DNA from: Hetaerina americana
Lineage: Eukaryota > Arthropoda > Insecta > Odonata > Calopterygidae
Length of the DNA: 64,000 nt
Direction: 5' to 3'
Assembly: GCA_022747635.1 (NCBI GenBank)
Contig: JAKTNV010000006.1
Span: 92,103,734-92,167,733, forward strand
Positions 43,442 through 52,613 of the stretch are shown in pieces (within the stretch, counting starts at the first letter, position 1; each line of letters begins with the position of its first letter). Both the position numbers and the translations under genes were made by a program. The notes under the pieces were generated by a model, which was not told the DNA's origin, searched no databases, and saw nothing but the letters and a program-made list of their open reading frames with translations.

Positions 43442-44250
43442 ACATGTGACATGTTGGAACCAGAAGTATCACACATCGAATAAAAAATCGATTAAAATTA
43501 TCCAGCGGTACAGATTATAGATTTATTTATTCCGTACACATTTGCCAGACTACTAATGAATCAAATGAAAGAGGTGAAACTGCATCCTCGCATCGAAGGA
43601 TGGTCAATGAAGGTGAAATGACCAGTTGATCGTGCAAGAGATAGCCATCCCCGGCGCCCCCGTGACCTAGCCTCTCTCCACCCTCACCCCCCCATTCACC
43701 CGCCCAAGACGAAGCCTTCCCTGCGCGAAAAAACCTCTCGCCGCCCGCCTCCTTCTCCTCACCCCTCGAACCCACCATCTCACGAAAGAACACATACACG
43801 AATCCTTCGCACGCGAATTCACGCGTCCGCCGGAACAACCCTCCCCGCTCTAGGGGTACCACCCCTCTCCCACCGTCTTCCCCTCCTTCCCTCCACTCCA
43901 GCCCGCTAGAGGCGCCAATATCGACCCGTGCCGCAGCGCGGGGAAGCGAAGGGAAGGGGGTAGGTTGGGGAACTAGGGGGATAAGTGTGGAAGGGGGGAG
44001 GGGGGAGGAGGGGAGGGGGGAAGGGAGCGGGGACATGCCGAGGGTTCCCGGTATGTGTCGCATCACTGGAAGCCCTCCCTGGTGGAAGGGTTGGACATGT
44101 GGAGGGCGGAATTAGTAGGGGAGATGGAAAGGGGTGCTATTGCAGACAAGGATGCATATTTATACGGGCGCGCTCACGGGCCACGCGACCCCCAAGCTAA
44201 ACCAATTATGGAGCCAACACACGCATTCCATACATAAGTAACATTTATAC
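43442..44250. other. unassigned DNA with C-rich/G-rich block
   Basis: Strongly biased composition at 43640-44050. A 179-codon minus-strand frame (43527-44066) is Pro/Gly-rich and overlaps the G-run array, so I do not call it a gene. Confidence 0.4.
43993..44027 (+). other. G-run array with quadruplex-forming pattern
   Basis: Consecutive runs G6-A-G6-AGGA-G4-A-G6-AA-G3 separated by one to four bases. This satisfies the four-run pattern for an intramolecular G-quadruplex on the plus strand several times over. Confidence 0.7.
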
Positions 44251-44255
44251 ATAGG

Positions 44256-44287
44256 CATATATGTATATATATATATATAAATATAAA

Positions 44288-44385
<98 letters not shown>

Positions 44386-44443
44386 TATATATATATAATA
44401 TATATTATTTATATTTATATATATATATATTTATTTATTTATT
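44256..44443. repeat. (TA)n microsatellite, compound
   Basis: TA tract with AGTATA and TTTAT interruptions, ending in TTTATTTATTTAT. Confidence 0.95.
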
Positions 44444-44454
44444 TATAACTTATT

Positions 44455-44712
44455 TAAGATGTCATGGCCGCGAATAGTAATGCTTATGAAGTTCGCACTG
44501 GCGAAAAAATTCAAAAACACTCAAAAAAGAAAAGAAACTCACCAATTTTCCAACTTTCGGTGGTACAAGCCAACTTTTCTAAGGGAGAGACGGAAGGTAA
44601 CTTCTCTCCCTTGAGATAGGTGGTTTGTACCACCAAAAATTCGAAAACTAGTGAGTCTCTTTTATTTTATTGTGTACTGCTATGTTTTTGTCTTTGATTG
44701 CTAGTACTAACT
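44455..44712. mobile_element. pair of inverted PLE termini with almost no interior
   Basis: The left half, read in reverse (complement of 44460-44600), and the right half, read forward (44600-44712), both show the PLE terminal order: CCACC.AAA.TT, GAGTCTC or GAGTTTC, a T-rich block, then TTTTTGTC/TTTTTCGCC and the CACTA.../TAGTAC region next to (TA)n. The two meet near 44590 at AGGGAGAGACGGAAGGTAACTTCTCTCCCTT, itself a small inverted repeat. It looks like the 5.6-7.1 kb and 51.9-52.5 kb elements with everything between the termini removed. Confidence 0.65.
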
Positions 44713-44721
44713 TTATATATA

Positions 44722-44773
<52 letters not shown>

Positions 44774-44800
44774 TATATATATATATATATATAAACACAG
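44713..44800. repeat. (TA)n microsatellite
   Basis: TA tract between two PLE-terminus units. Confidence 0.95.
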
Positions 44801-44856
44801 ATGTAGCTTTTTAGACCATAGAGACCTAAAGAAAGGACACTCCTAATATGTTATTT

Positions 44857-44888
44857 GACGTTTCGACGGCTCGGCCGTCGTCTTCAGA
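44857..44888 (-). ncRNA. hammerhead-ribozyme-like core in a PLE terminus
   Basis: On the minus strand: CUGAAGA, one C, a GACGGC-CGA-GCCGUC hairpin, then GAAACGUC. CUGANGA and GAAA are the two conserved hammerhead boxes, and GAAACGUC fits a minimal helix III followed by the cleavable C. Hammerhead motifs have been described in PLE terminal repeats. Against activity: an extra base before helix II, and the only obvious helix I pairing is U-U with A-A. A second copy at 46192-46215 (minus) keeps the hairpin and GAAACGUC but not the first box. Confidence 0.4.
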
Positions 44889-45012
44889 ATGGCGTACTCG
44901 GGGAGGAGCGGAGAGGACATGTGCGGGGAGAGTTGGAGGAAGGAGAGGTAAGGGACCAATAGCAAATGAACAAGGGGGTTGGGGGGGATATGTAGGCAGC
45001 CATATGATGCAT

Positions 45013-45300
45013 TCAGTGGGCTTGGTTCAGCGCGGACGGTTTAAATGACTGGGTCACCCAAATATGCGCCATCTCGCGGGTTCTCACCTCTATTATGCTA
45101 GCAGATTTGGAAGGCGATTCAATCACCGAAACGGAGAACCAGTCATCAAAAGATTGATTGTGGGAAGAAGTGTAAGTAGGGATGGGATAATGAAGGAAGG
45201 TGGGAGATTTGGTGGAATATCGGTGGTTATTCATGCGGAGGGAAAGTGCGGTCGTGCATTCGACCACGTAGAAGGCAGGGCAGAAGCTACAAGAGAGGCG
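45013..45300 (-). pseudogene. PLE endonuclease remnant
   Basis: Minus-strand reading gives CPAFYVVECTTALSLRMNNHR, aligned by eye with the CPAFYIGQ...LRINNHR core of the 5.7-6.2 kb element. The Gly of YIG has become Val. The frame from 45267 to 45013 (84 codons) continues with HNQSFDDWFSVSVIE, plausible as the C-terminal part of the domain. Non-functional by loss of the YIG Gly and of the upstream strand. Confidence 0.65.
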
Positions 45301-45409
45301 ATATATAATAGTATCCTTTATTGAGTGTCCTTTCTTTGTGTTTCTATGGTCGAATTATCTACATCTGTGTATTTATATATTTGTGCGTTGCCGAAGAGCG
45401 TTCCATTTC

Positions 45410-45410
<1 letters not shown>

Positions 45411-45485
<75 letters not shown>
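45411..45485. repeat. (TA)n microsatellite
   Basis: Pure TA tract; the next element, an RTE 3' end, starts at its right edge. Confidence 0.95.
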
Positions 45486-45491
<6 letters not shown>

Positions 45492-45606
45492 ATCTACCGG
45501 TTAAGGTAGGTTTTTGGATGGACACAACTACCAAACAAATATTTTATTACTCCTAACAAAACCCAAAATCCATCATCCTACTCTATATCAGGTCCCTCTT
45601 CATCTC
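45486..45606 (-). mobile_element. very short RTE-like 3' end
   Basis: AAGGTAATCTACCGGTTAAGG through the 3' UTR to the last codons (ATATCAGGTCCCTCTTCATCTC), cut at about 45606. About 120 bases, a near-minimal 5'-truncated insertion at a TA tract. Confidence 0.85.
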
Positions 45607-45890
45607 ATCAACAATGATCCGAGGGTGAATTTGATTCGCATATATACTATACTAGTCCCGATCCAACCGCTTTCCTTTCGAACAGATCGTTCCAGCTGCC
45701 AGCGTTGCCAACAACAGTCCAGTTTACTTCAATGGATCGCATTTAACGGATCATTCAATTAACAGCGAATTAGGAAGTTCGAGGAAAGTTCACTTTCTGG
45801 CTCAGTTTACATGGAATGAGATTATGCAAAACAAAGACCGGACATATGTATATGCTATGAGGTTCCTTCTAGATCCGAGCTTCGAAAAAT

Positions 45891-46123
<233 letters not shown>

Positions 46124-46410
46124 TACACACACAGATGTAGATTTTTAAACCATAGAGACAAAAAGAAAGGACAAATACAATATGTTGTTTTGACGTTTCG
46201 ACGGATCGGCCGTTGCACGTAGTACGATAGTAGTTCAGCAAATATACAACATGATAAAAGAAAGGGACAGTGCGTTTCGTGGTACGCTATCCATTCCTCT
46301 TGAGTGTTGTCTATTTCTCCTTTGGTGGGTAAAAAAGCGTCCTAACGCATTTTCTTGGCCAAAGAATCGAGGCACTTGTTTGCGTAAAGCATTGCAGATC
46401 TCAGTGTAAA
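46124..46410 (-). mobile_element. PLE terminus, second family, with unassigned interior
   Basis: Complement of 46124-46215 matches the second-family terminus of the 44.8-45.4 kb element (ACATCTGTG, CTCTATGGTTT, CTTTCTTTTTG, GAAACGTC after a CGGCCGATCCG hairpin). The DNA to its right, to about 46410, has no recognised coding motif. Confidence 0.55.
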
Positions 46411-46414
46411 TTAC

Positions 46415-46500
46415 GGTCCCTGCATGGCTCAAGGGGTTGAGAGCATCCGCCCGGCACGTGGGAATATCCGGAGTCCAATTCCATGTCTAGGAAATATTTT
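46415..46500 (+). mobile_element. tRNA-like SINE head
   Basis: A-box-like TGGCTCAAGGGGTTGAGAGC at 46425-46444 and a weak B box (GGAGTCCAATTCC, 46470-46482) 25 bases downstream. The flanks TCCCTG and CTAGGAA could pair imperfectly as an acceptor stem. B-box changes and missing stems argue against a functional tRNA; a decayed tRNA-derived SINE head is more likely. Confidence 0.45.
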
Positions 46501-46590
46501 TACATTCGTGATATGCTTGATTCCGCATTCCCCACCTCTCCTGTGTTCGTCCTCTATATTTGTGCTTATCCCTTATTTCTATGTGAATGA

Positions 46591-46682
46591 GTATAAATAT
46601 ATATATATATACATACATATAAATTAATATACAAACATATATATGTGTGTATATATATATATATATACTATATTATTATTAT
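46591..46682. repeat. (TA)n microsatellite, compound
   Basis: Interrupted TA tract ending ATTATTATTATTAGG at the 3' terminus of an RTE copy. Confidence 0.9.
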
Positions 46683-47950
46683 TAGGTAATCTACCGGTTA
46701 AGGTAGGTTTTTGGATGGACGAAATTACTAATTCAACAATTTGTGACCTCCAGCAAAACACATCATCGTACTTTACATCAGGTCCCTCTTAAGCTCTGAG
46801 TACTTTCTTCCTCCCTTCATCCCGTCCAACATCCCTATCCTGTTCCTTCCCTTTCCTCTTTTGCCCAACATTCTACCCTCTATCACAGTCTTCAACATCG
46901 CACTGCCGGTCAATACCCCCTTCATCCACTTTTCCTTCCTCCATAGGATTTCTCCCAACAAACCCCTCTCTTCGCCCACCATACCAAGTACTTCCTCATT
47001 TGTTTTCTTCTCTGTCCATTTCACCTTCTCCATTCTTCTCCACACCCACATTTCAAAAGCCTCCAGTCTACGTCTATCCTCCTGCTTCAATGACCACGTT
47101 TCCACACCGTACATAGCTACGCTCCATATCAAAGTTTTTACGAGTCTTTTCTTAACATCCTTACTCAAAGTCCCCGTCATCAACTTCCTCCTCCTTGTGA
47201 AAGCCTCTTTGCCTAGCGCAATTCTTCTCCTTACGTCCCTACTACTTTGACCGTGTTGGTCCAAAACACTACCGAGATACGTAAACTGTTCTACCTGCTC
47301 TAGTTTTTGCCCTCCTATATTAATGTTAAGCTTGGCCTTTTTCTTTCTAGAAAATCGCATAACCTTTGTTTTATTAATATTGATTCTCATCCCATACCTG
47401 TCGCACTGAATTTCCAATGCACTCAGCAATGCTTGCAGCCCCTTGGCTGACTGAAAAACTAAAGTTTGGTCATCAGCAAACCTAACTGATTTTACGAATT
47501 CCCCGCCCACTTTCATTCCTACCTCGAGTTCTTCCCATGCCTCTTTAATCATTTCCTCTGCTGCGGAAGCTTTGCCTCCCCCGCTGCCGGGCACGACACA
47601 CGGCCGATTGGGCCGAGCCCCGGGGGTGTCAGGACTAAAAATATCTCTATTGTCCATCACATTGTTCTTGGGAATAATAATTGAGGTGGTTTCCCGTTGC
47701 CTTGCTCAATAGTGTTTTTAACGTGACACCATCACTTACTGGCCGCCCCACTGGGGTCAGACGCCATGGCAGCCGCCTCACTGAGGAACAGACGCTGCGT
47801 GGACTACCTTTCGTCTGGCTCCTAACCTTCGACCTATATGGCATGGGTGACCCTACCAGGAGCAATAATTATTACTCCCGCCAGCACAGCTCTAGGGGTC
47901 ATCGGAACGCACAAGCCCTTCGACCACGTCAAGGTTGTAGTCCGGGAAGG
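46683..47950 (-). mobile_element. RTE-like deletion derivative with both ends, flanked by (TA)n
   Basis: From the 3' terminus (GGTAATCTACCGGTTAAGG, minus orientation) through the 3' UTR and RT C-terminal half to about 47560, then directly into the N-terminal/5' region, which runs to about 47950 (TTGACGTGGTCGAAGGGCTTG) and stops at another (TA)n. All of the endonuclease, linker and RT fingers are missing. Both natural ends appear present, so this is a compact element of about 1.27 kb rather than a 5' truncation. The junction is shared with the copy at 35.8 kb. Confidence 0.85.
46773..47660 (-). CDS. in-frame fusion of LINE N-terminus to RT C-terminal half
   Basis: A 295-codon frame without interruption, from ATG ATG (MMDNRDIFSPDTPGARPNRP, residues 1-20) through VVPGSGGGKASAA (to about 35), then EMIKEAWEELEVGMKVGG, SVRFADDQTLV (catalytic FADD near 62), INKTKVMRFSRKKK, FTYLGSVLDQHGQ, VAMYGVETWSLKQ, FEMWVWRRMEKVKWTEK and the natural stop after MKRDLM. 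It lacks the endonuclease and the first catalytic Asp of the palm, so it cannot act as a polymerase. It might retain RNA or DNA binding through the basic C-terminus; that is speculation. Expression is unknown. Confidence 0.65.
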   Translation of the reverse strand: MMDNRDIFSPDTPGARPNRPCVVPGSGGGKASAAEEMIKEAWEELEVGMKVGGEFVKSVRFADDQTLVFQSAKGLQALLSALEIQCDRYGMRININKTKVMRFSRKKKAKLNINIGGQKLEQVEQFTYLGSVLDQHGQSSRDVRRRIALGKEAFTRRRKLMTGTLSKDVKKRLVKTLIWSVAMYGVETWSLKQEDRRRLEAFEMWVWRRMEKVKWTEKKTNEEVLGMVGEERGLLGEILWRKEKWMKGVLTGSAMLKTVIEGRMLGKRGKGRNRIGMLDGMKGGRKYSELKRDLM

Positions 47951-48123
<173 letters not shown>

Positions 48124-48149
48124 TGTGTAGACACACATATAAACCATAA

Positions 48150-48421
48150 AGATAATAATCAACCCGAAGGTCGGTTTAGTAGGTATCGGTGAAGATCACC
48201 CAGCACTAAGCCCTATACGGCGTGTGAGATTCACACATCAGGGTAGGGGGGCCAGTTTCTTCCCCTGTGCCGGTTATGGTTTCCCGGGAGGATCTGGTAC
48301 CCGAAATATCACTTTAGCATGGGTGCAGCTGCAGGTGCCCAGAGTACCTTGCCCGGGAATCGAACCCGGAACCTTCCGGTCAGCAGTCCAACACTCTACC
48401 CACTAGGCTACTGCGACCCAC
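48150..48421 (-). mobile_element. tRNA-derived SINE
   Basis: Minus strand: a tRNA-like head with A box TAGCCTAGTGGGTAGAGTG (complement of 48392-48410) and a perfect B box GGTTCGATTCC (complement of 48357-48367). A body follows with GGCACCTGCAGCTGCACCC, TCCCGGGAAACCATAACC and TGTGTGAATCTCACACGCCG, ending near 48150. The head is well preserved, so a fairly young copy. The body differs from the 9.05-kb SINE, so this is a second family. A partial relative lies at about 60570-60640. Confidence 0.75.
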
Positions 48422-48428
48422 GAACACA

Positions 48429-48541
48429 GATATATATAAAAATAGATTAATTATTTATATATATGTATGTATGTATATATATATGTATAATATATATATA
48501 GATTAATTATTTATATGTATGTATTTATATGTATATGTATA

Positions 48542-48577
<36 letters not shown>

Positions 48578-48641
48578 TATTTATATGTATGTATGTATAT
48601 ATATATGTATAATATATATATATATATATATTTATTTTTAG
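48429..48641. repeat. TA/TATG/TTAATTAT compound repeat
   Basis: Three similar units of AATATATATA...TTAATTATTTATATGTATGTAT separated by TA runs, ending at the 3' terminus of an RTE copy. Confidence 0.9.
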
Positions 48642-48814
48642 GTAACCTATAGGATAAGGTAGTTTTTGGTTGGACACAACTACAAAATAAATATATTATT
48701 GCTTCTAACAAACTACAGCACAATCCAGCAACCTACTCTACATTAGGTCACCCTTCATATCTGAGTACTTCCTAACACCCTTCATCCCGTCCCAAAACTG
48801 TCCCACTGTTCCCT
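48642..48814 (-). mobile_element. RTE-like LINE, 3' part (split by a nested LINE)
   Basis: TTAGGTAACCTATAGGATAAGG through the 3' UTR to CATCCCGTCCCAAAAC, where the CR1/L2-like LINE interrupts. The same RTE copy resumes at about 50706 with CCTTTCCTGTCTCTTCC, continuous with the family order. Confidence 0.8.
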
Positions 48815-48852
48815 CTTTCAAGACGGAAAATGGAGAAATCATTACAGATAGC

Positions 48853-50421
48853 ATGAAAAAGGCAAATATTTTAAACCATTTTTTCCAGAGCGTCTACAAC
48901 AAAAACACAAATGCACCAAACGATCCTCCACACCCACCCGGGGAACACATGAGCGATCTTACACTGACCAAGCAGGGAATAGTACATCTGCTCCGTAGTA
49001 TCAAAGCACACAAGGCACCTGGTCCGGAAGAAATACCTGCTAGAATATTAAAGGAATTAGCTGAAGACATTGCCCCATTTTTAAATATTGTTTTTCTAAA
49101 ATCGATAGAAGAAGGCTCAGTGCCTCGCGACTGGAAGCTAGCCCATATAACTCCCATCTATAAAGGCGGCGATAGGGATAAACCAACCAATTACCGACCC
49201 ATATCTTTAACATCAATCTCTTGTAAAATATTGGAACACATTATTGTCACTAACATTATGAGATTTCTTGATAGTAGGAAAATACTAATCCACAACCAGC
49301 ACGGATTTAGGAAAAGCAGATCTTGCGAAACACAACTTGGTCTCTTCATTCACGATATACTTAGATCGGGAGAAAACAACACACAAGTCGATGCAGTATT
49401 CCTGGATTTCAAAAAAGCCTTCGACAAAGTCCCACACAATAAATTCTTACATAAACTTAAATACCATGGGATCAATGAGAAAATAATTAATTGGATTAGA
49501 GACTTCTTGTCAAACCGCAAACAAATAGTAGTCATAGATGGGTTGTGCTCAACGGAGATAGATGTAACTTCGGGAGTCCCCCAGGGAAGTATAATAGGGC
49601 CTCTTCTGTTCTTAATATACATAAATGACTTAAGCACAAACGTTAGTAGCAATCTAAGGTTATTTGCTGACGACACGGTGATATACAGGGAAATAAGGAG
49701 CCTACTAGATCGCGAGCTATTCTCTAGAGACTTAGATAATATCTCGGAATGGTGCAATAAATTGGGATTAACACTTAATATAGATAAATGCGCACTTTTG
49801 AAATTTTGGAATAAAGGAAGCGAGGAACAGGATATAAACTACAAAATAGAGGGTTCAGTATTGACTACGGCAAATTAAGTTAAATATTTGGGGGTTGTTC
49901 TAACACCACACCTTTCATGGGGAGCACATATCAGGACAATATGCGGATCATCTTTAAAGAAACTTGGCTTCATAAAACGGGTGGTGGGGAAATGTAATGA
50001 AAAAGTTAAAGAGAGGTGTTATTTTCCTCTAGTTAGACCTCATTTGGAATATGCCGCAAGTATTTGGGATCTGTGGGAGAAAATTTGGCAAAAAGAATTA
50101 GATAAAGTCCAGAGAAAATCCGCTAGATTCGTTAAAAATTGTTACGATAAGGACACAAGTGTGACATGTCTCTTAGGGGATTTAGGCTGGGAACCACTTG
50201 AAGTACGGAGAGAACAAGCGAGGCTTAGACTTTTAGAAAGGTTCAGAACAAACGAGTTTAACTATGACACTGAAGGAATTATAATGGCCCCACACTACTT
50301 AGGTAGATCAGACCACAAAGATAAACTAAGGGAGATAGATTCCAGGACAGATAGGTACAAATACTCATTCTTTCCCCGAACAATCAGAAATCACAATAGT
50401 AAGAAACCGAAGTCACTTTAG
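48853..50421 (+). pseudogene. RT of CR1/L2-like LINE, full length but for one stop
   Basis: One frame throughout, broken only by TAA at 49876-49878, where copy 1 has CAA (Gln). Blocks: ILNHFFQSVYNKN, HKAPGPEEIPARIL, YRPISLTSISCKILE, HGFRKSRSCETQL, FLDFKKAFDKVPHN, SGVPQGSIIGPLLFLIYIND, RLFADDTVIY, LTLNIDKCALLKFW; after the stop, LTPHLSWGAHIRTICGSS, VRPHLEYAASIWDLW, KVQRKSARFVKN, LGDLGWEPLEVRREQARL and a basic end. It retains the C-terminal domain that copy 1 lost. The endonuclease is absent through 5' truncation. Confidence 0.9.
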
Positions 50422-50637
50422 AAATATTAAAAACGTTGAATTTACAAGTCGGAACAAATTAAACACTATAGAGATGCTAGGTATACTTTCAGGTGCATGT
50501 GTATGTAAGGTGTAGATTGAGTGTTTGCATGTGTGTGGGGTGTAAGTGTTCATGCATGAATGTATGCCATGTTTTTTGTGGATATATGATTTTGTGGTTA
50601 TTGCATGCGGTTTTTTTTCTTTTTCTTTTCTAAATTA

Positions 50638-50705
50638 CGGGTGGTGTCCTAACACCCCCCGCCACACGCCCTTGCGGCGGCTTGCGGGGTATTAAGTAGA
50701 AGTAG
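50638..50705 (+). other. conserved 3' terminal block of the CR1/L2-like LINE
   Basis: GGTGGTGTCCTAACACC-type and CCGCC...GGCGG pairings (CGCCACACGCCCTTGCGGCGG) suggest a compact stem-loop before the TGTAGA-like tail. The same block ends copy 1 (30650-30722), forms the solo nested tail (36655-36727) and occurs inverted at 54768-54822. In this LINE group the 3' end is what the RT recognises when priming. Confidence 0.7.
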
Positions 50706-51298
50706 AAAACCCTTTCCTGTCTCTTCCTTTTCCTCGTTTAACAAACATTCTTCTCTATATGACTATCTTCATCATCCCACTACTGATCAATACGTCAATC
50801 TTCCACTTTTCCTGCCTCCGTAGGATTTCCCCCAACAAACCACTGTCCTCGCCCACCATACCAAGTACTTCCTCATTTGTTTTCTTCTCTTTCCATTTCA
50901 CCTTCTCCATTCTTCTCCACACCCACATTTCAAAAGCCTCCGATCGACGTCTATCCTCCTGCTTCAATGAACACGTTTCCGCGCCGTACGTAGCTACGCC
51001 CGTGTGTCAAAGTTTTCACTAGTGTTTTCTTAATATCTTTACTCAACGTCCCTTTCATCAAGTCCCTAATCCTTGTGATAGCCTCTTTGCCTAGCGCAAG
51101 TCTTTTCCTTACGTCCCTACTACTTTGACCGTATTGGTCCAAAACACTTACAAGATACGTTAACTGTTCTATCTGCTCTAGTTTTCGTCCTCCTATTTTC
51201 ATGTTAAGCTTAGGCTTTTTTTTATATAAAATGACATATCCTTTGCGTTATTAATATTGATTTTCATGCCATATCCGTCGCACTGAATTACTAACTCA
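50706..51298 (-). mobile_element. RTE-like LINE, 5' part of the split copy
   Basis: Minus-strand RT C-terminus with frames 50755-50967 (FEMWVWRRMEKVKWKEKKTN) and 50951-51202 (KLEQIEQLTYLVSVLDQYGQ), cut at about 51295 in the ELEIQC block where a CA/TA tract begins. Together with 48642-48814 it forms one 5'-truncated copy with TA repeats at both ends. Confidence 0.8.
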
Positions 51299-51874
<576 letters not shown>

Positions 51875-51875
51875 A

Positions 51876-52504
51876 CACTTTTTGAATGTCTCAAGGACGT
51901 GAATAATAATGTATAACACTTAGCAATAGTGGACACAGACAAAATCACACAGAAACCCACAGAAAAGAAACTATTTTTCGGATTTTCGTCGGTCGTGGCT
52001 ACCTTTATCAAAGAAGAGAGGGATAGAAATATCCTAATTTCCCTCCTCTTCCCTAATTGATATGCTTACTATCCCCAAACACGTCTCCGAACTAAACTCT
52101 CCCTTTGATATATTCTATACTGTAGCCATCTTAGCATCCCTCCCTCCCTCTGGACCTTCACTGAAACTGAAAACATTAGAGCAATCCTTCATCAGGCTCT
52201 TAAAGTCCTGGTATTGGCCAATAATCAATATTAGGCATTAATTACCCTGCTCCACATATATTTTCATCCCCCCTCCTCTCCATCACCTTCGAAATTTTCC
52301 CCACCCTTCTAACGCTGCCTCTCCAAACCCTTCCCTTCCGAATTCTCTCCCCACCTTCCCTTTCCATCCATCGCTCCAGCCCTCGTATTCCCTTCAGTTC
52401 TATCTCTCTCTTCCTTGATGAAGGTGGCTACGACCACCGAAAATTGGGAAGTTAGTGAGTGTGTTATACATTATTATTCACGTGCGTGAGACTTTCAAAA
52501 AGTG
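51876..52504. mobile_element. PLE remnant, first family, inverted termini, no coding core
   Basis: Left terminus (complement of 51880-52015) and right terminus (52405-52504) share TTGATRAAGGT.GC.ACGACC, CGAAAAT, AAAGTTATTATTCACGT.C and GTGTTATA, both meeting (TA)n. The interior is pyrimidine-rich (CCCTCCCTCCC near 52140, TCTCCCCACC near 52340), like the 6.5-6.7 kb part of the other first-family element. No endonuclease or RT recognised. Confidence 0.65.
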
Positions 52505-52613
52505 TTATATATATATACATATATATATATACATAAATGCATATATATATATATATATACATATATGCATATATATATATATATATATACATATATAATT
52601 ATATATACACACA
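52505..52613. repeat. (TA)n microsatellite, compound
   Basis: TA with ACATATATGCATA-type interruptions at the right edge of the PLE remnant. Confidence 0.95.

Larger units (their letters stand above)
44801..45390 (-). mobile_element. Penelope-like element remnant, second family
   Basis: Inverted termini: the left one (complement of 44801-44850) reads GGAGTGTCCTTTCTTTAGGT, CTCTATGGTC and GCTACATCTGTG. The right one (45322-45385, forward) reads GAGTGTCCTTTCTTTGTG, TCTATGGTCG and TCTACATCTGTG. The interior holds a PLE endonuclease remnant on the minus strand and, near the left end, a CTGAAGA-hairpin-GAAACGTC motif. (TA)n tracts flank both ends. No RT part. Confidence 0.7.
48815..50705 (+). mobile_element. 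CR1/L2-like LINE, copy 2, nested in an RTE copy
   Basis: 5'-truncated copy of the 27.9-30.7 kb family. Homology starts at CACTGTTCCCTCTTTCAAGACGG (equivalent to 29246) and runs through a full RT, a 3' UTR with TGTGTG/TGTATG-rich sequence, the conserved 3' block (50638-50695) and a GTAGAAGTAGA tail. AAAAC occurs at both borders (48802-48808 region and 50706-50710) and may be a short target-site duplication. Confidence 0.9.

Noticed and set aside
43527..44066. 179-codon minus-strand frame rich in Pro, Gly and Glu.
   Set aside because: Lies over the C-rich/G-run block; low complexity explains it.
46425..46482. Functional tRNA gene.
   Set aside because: The A box is good, but the B box is altered (GAGTCCAATTCC) and acceptor pairing is poor; a SINE head is more likely.
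48345..48421. Functional tRNA gene on the minus strand.
   Set aside because: Both boxes are good, but the tRNA-like part runs straight into a SINE body shared with 60.6 kb, and no clean cloverleaf acceptor stem closes it.
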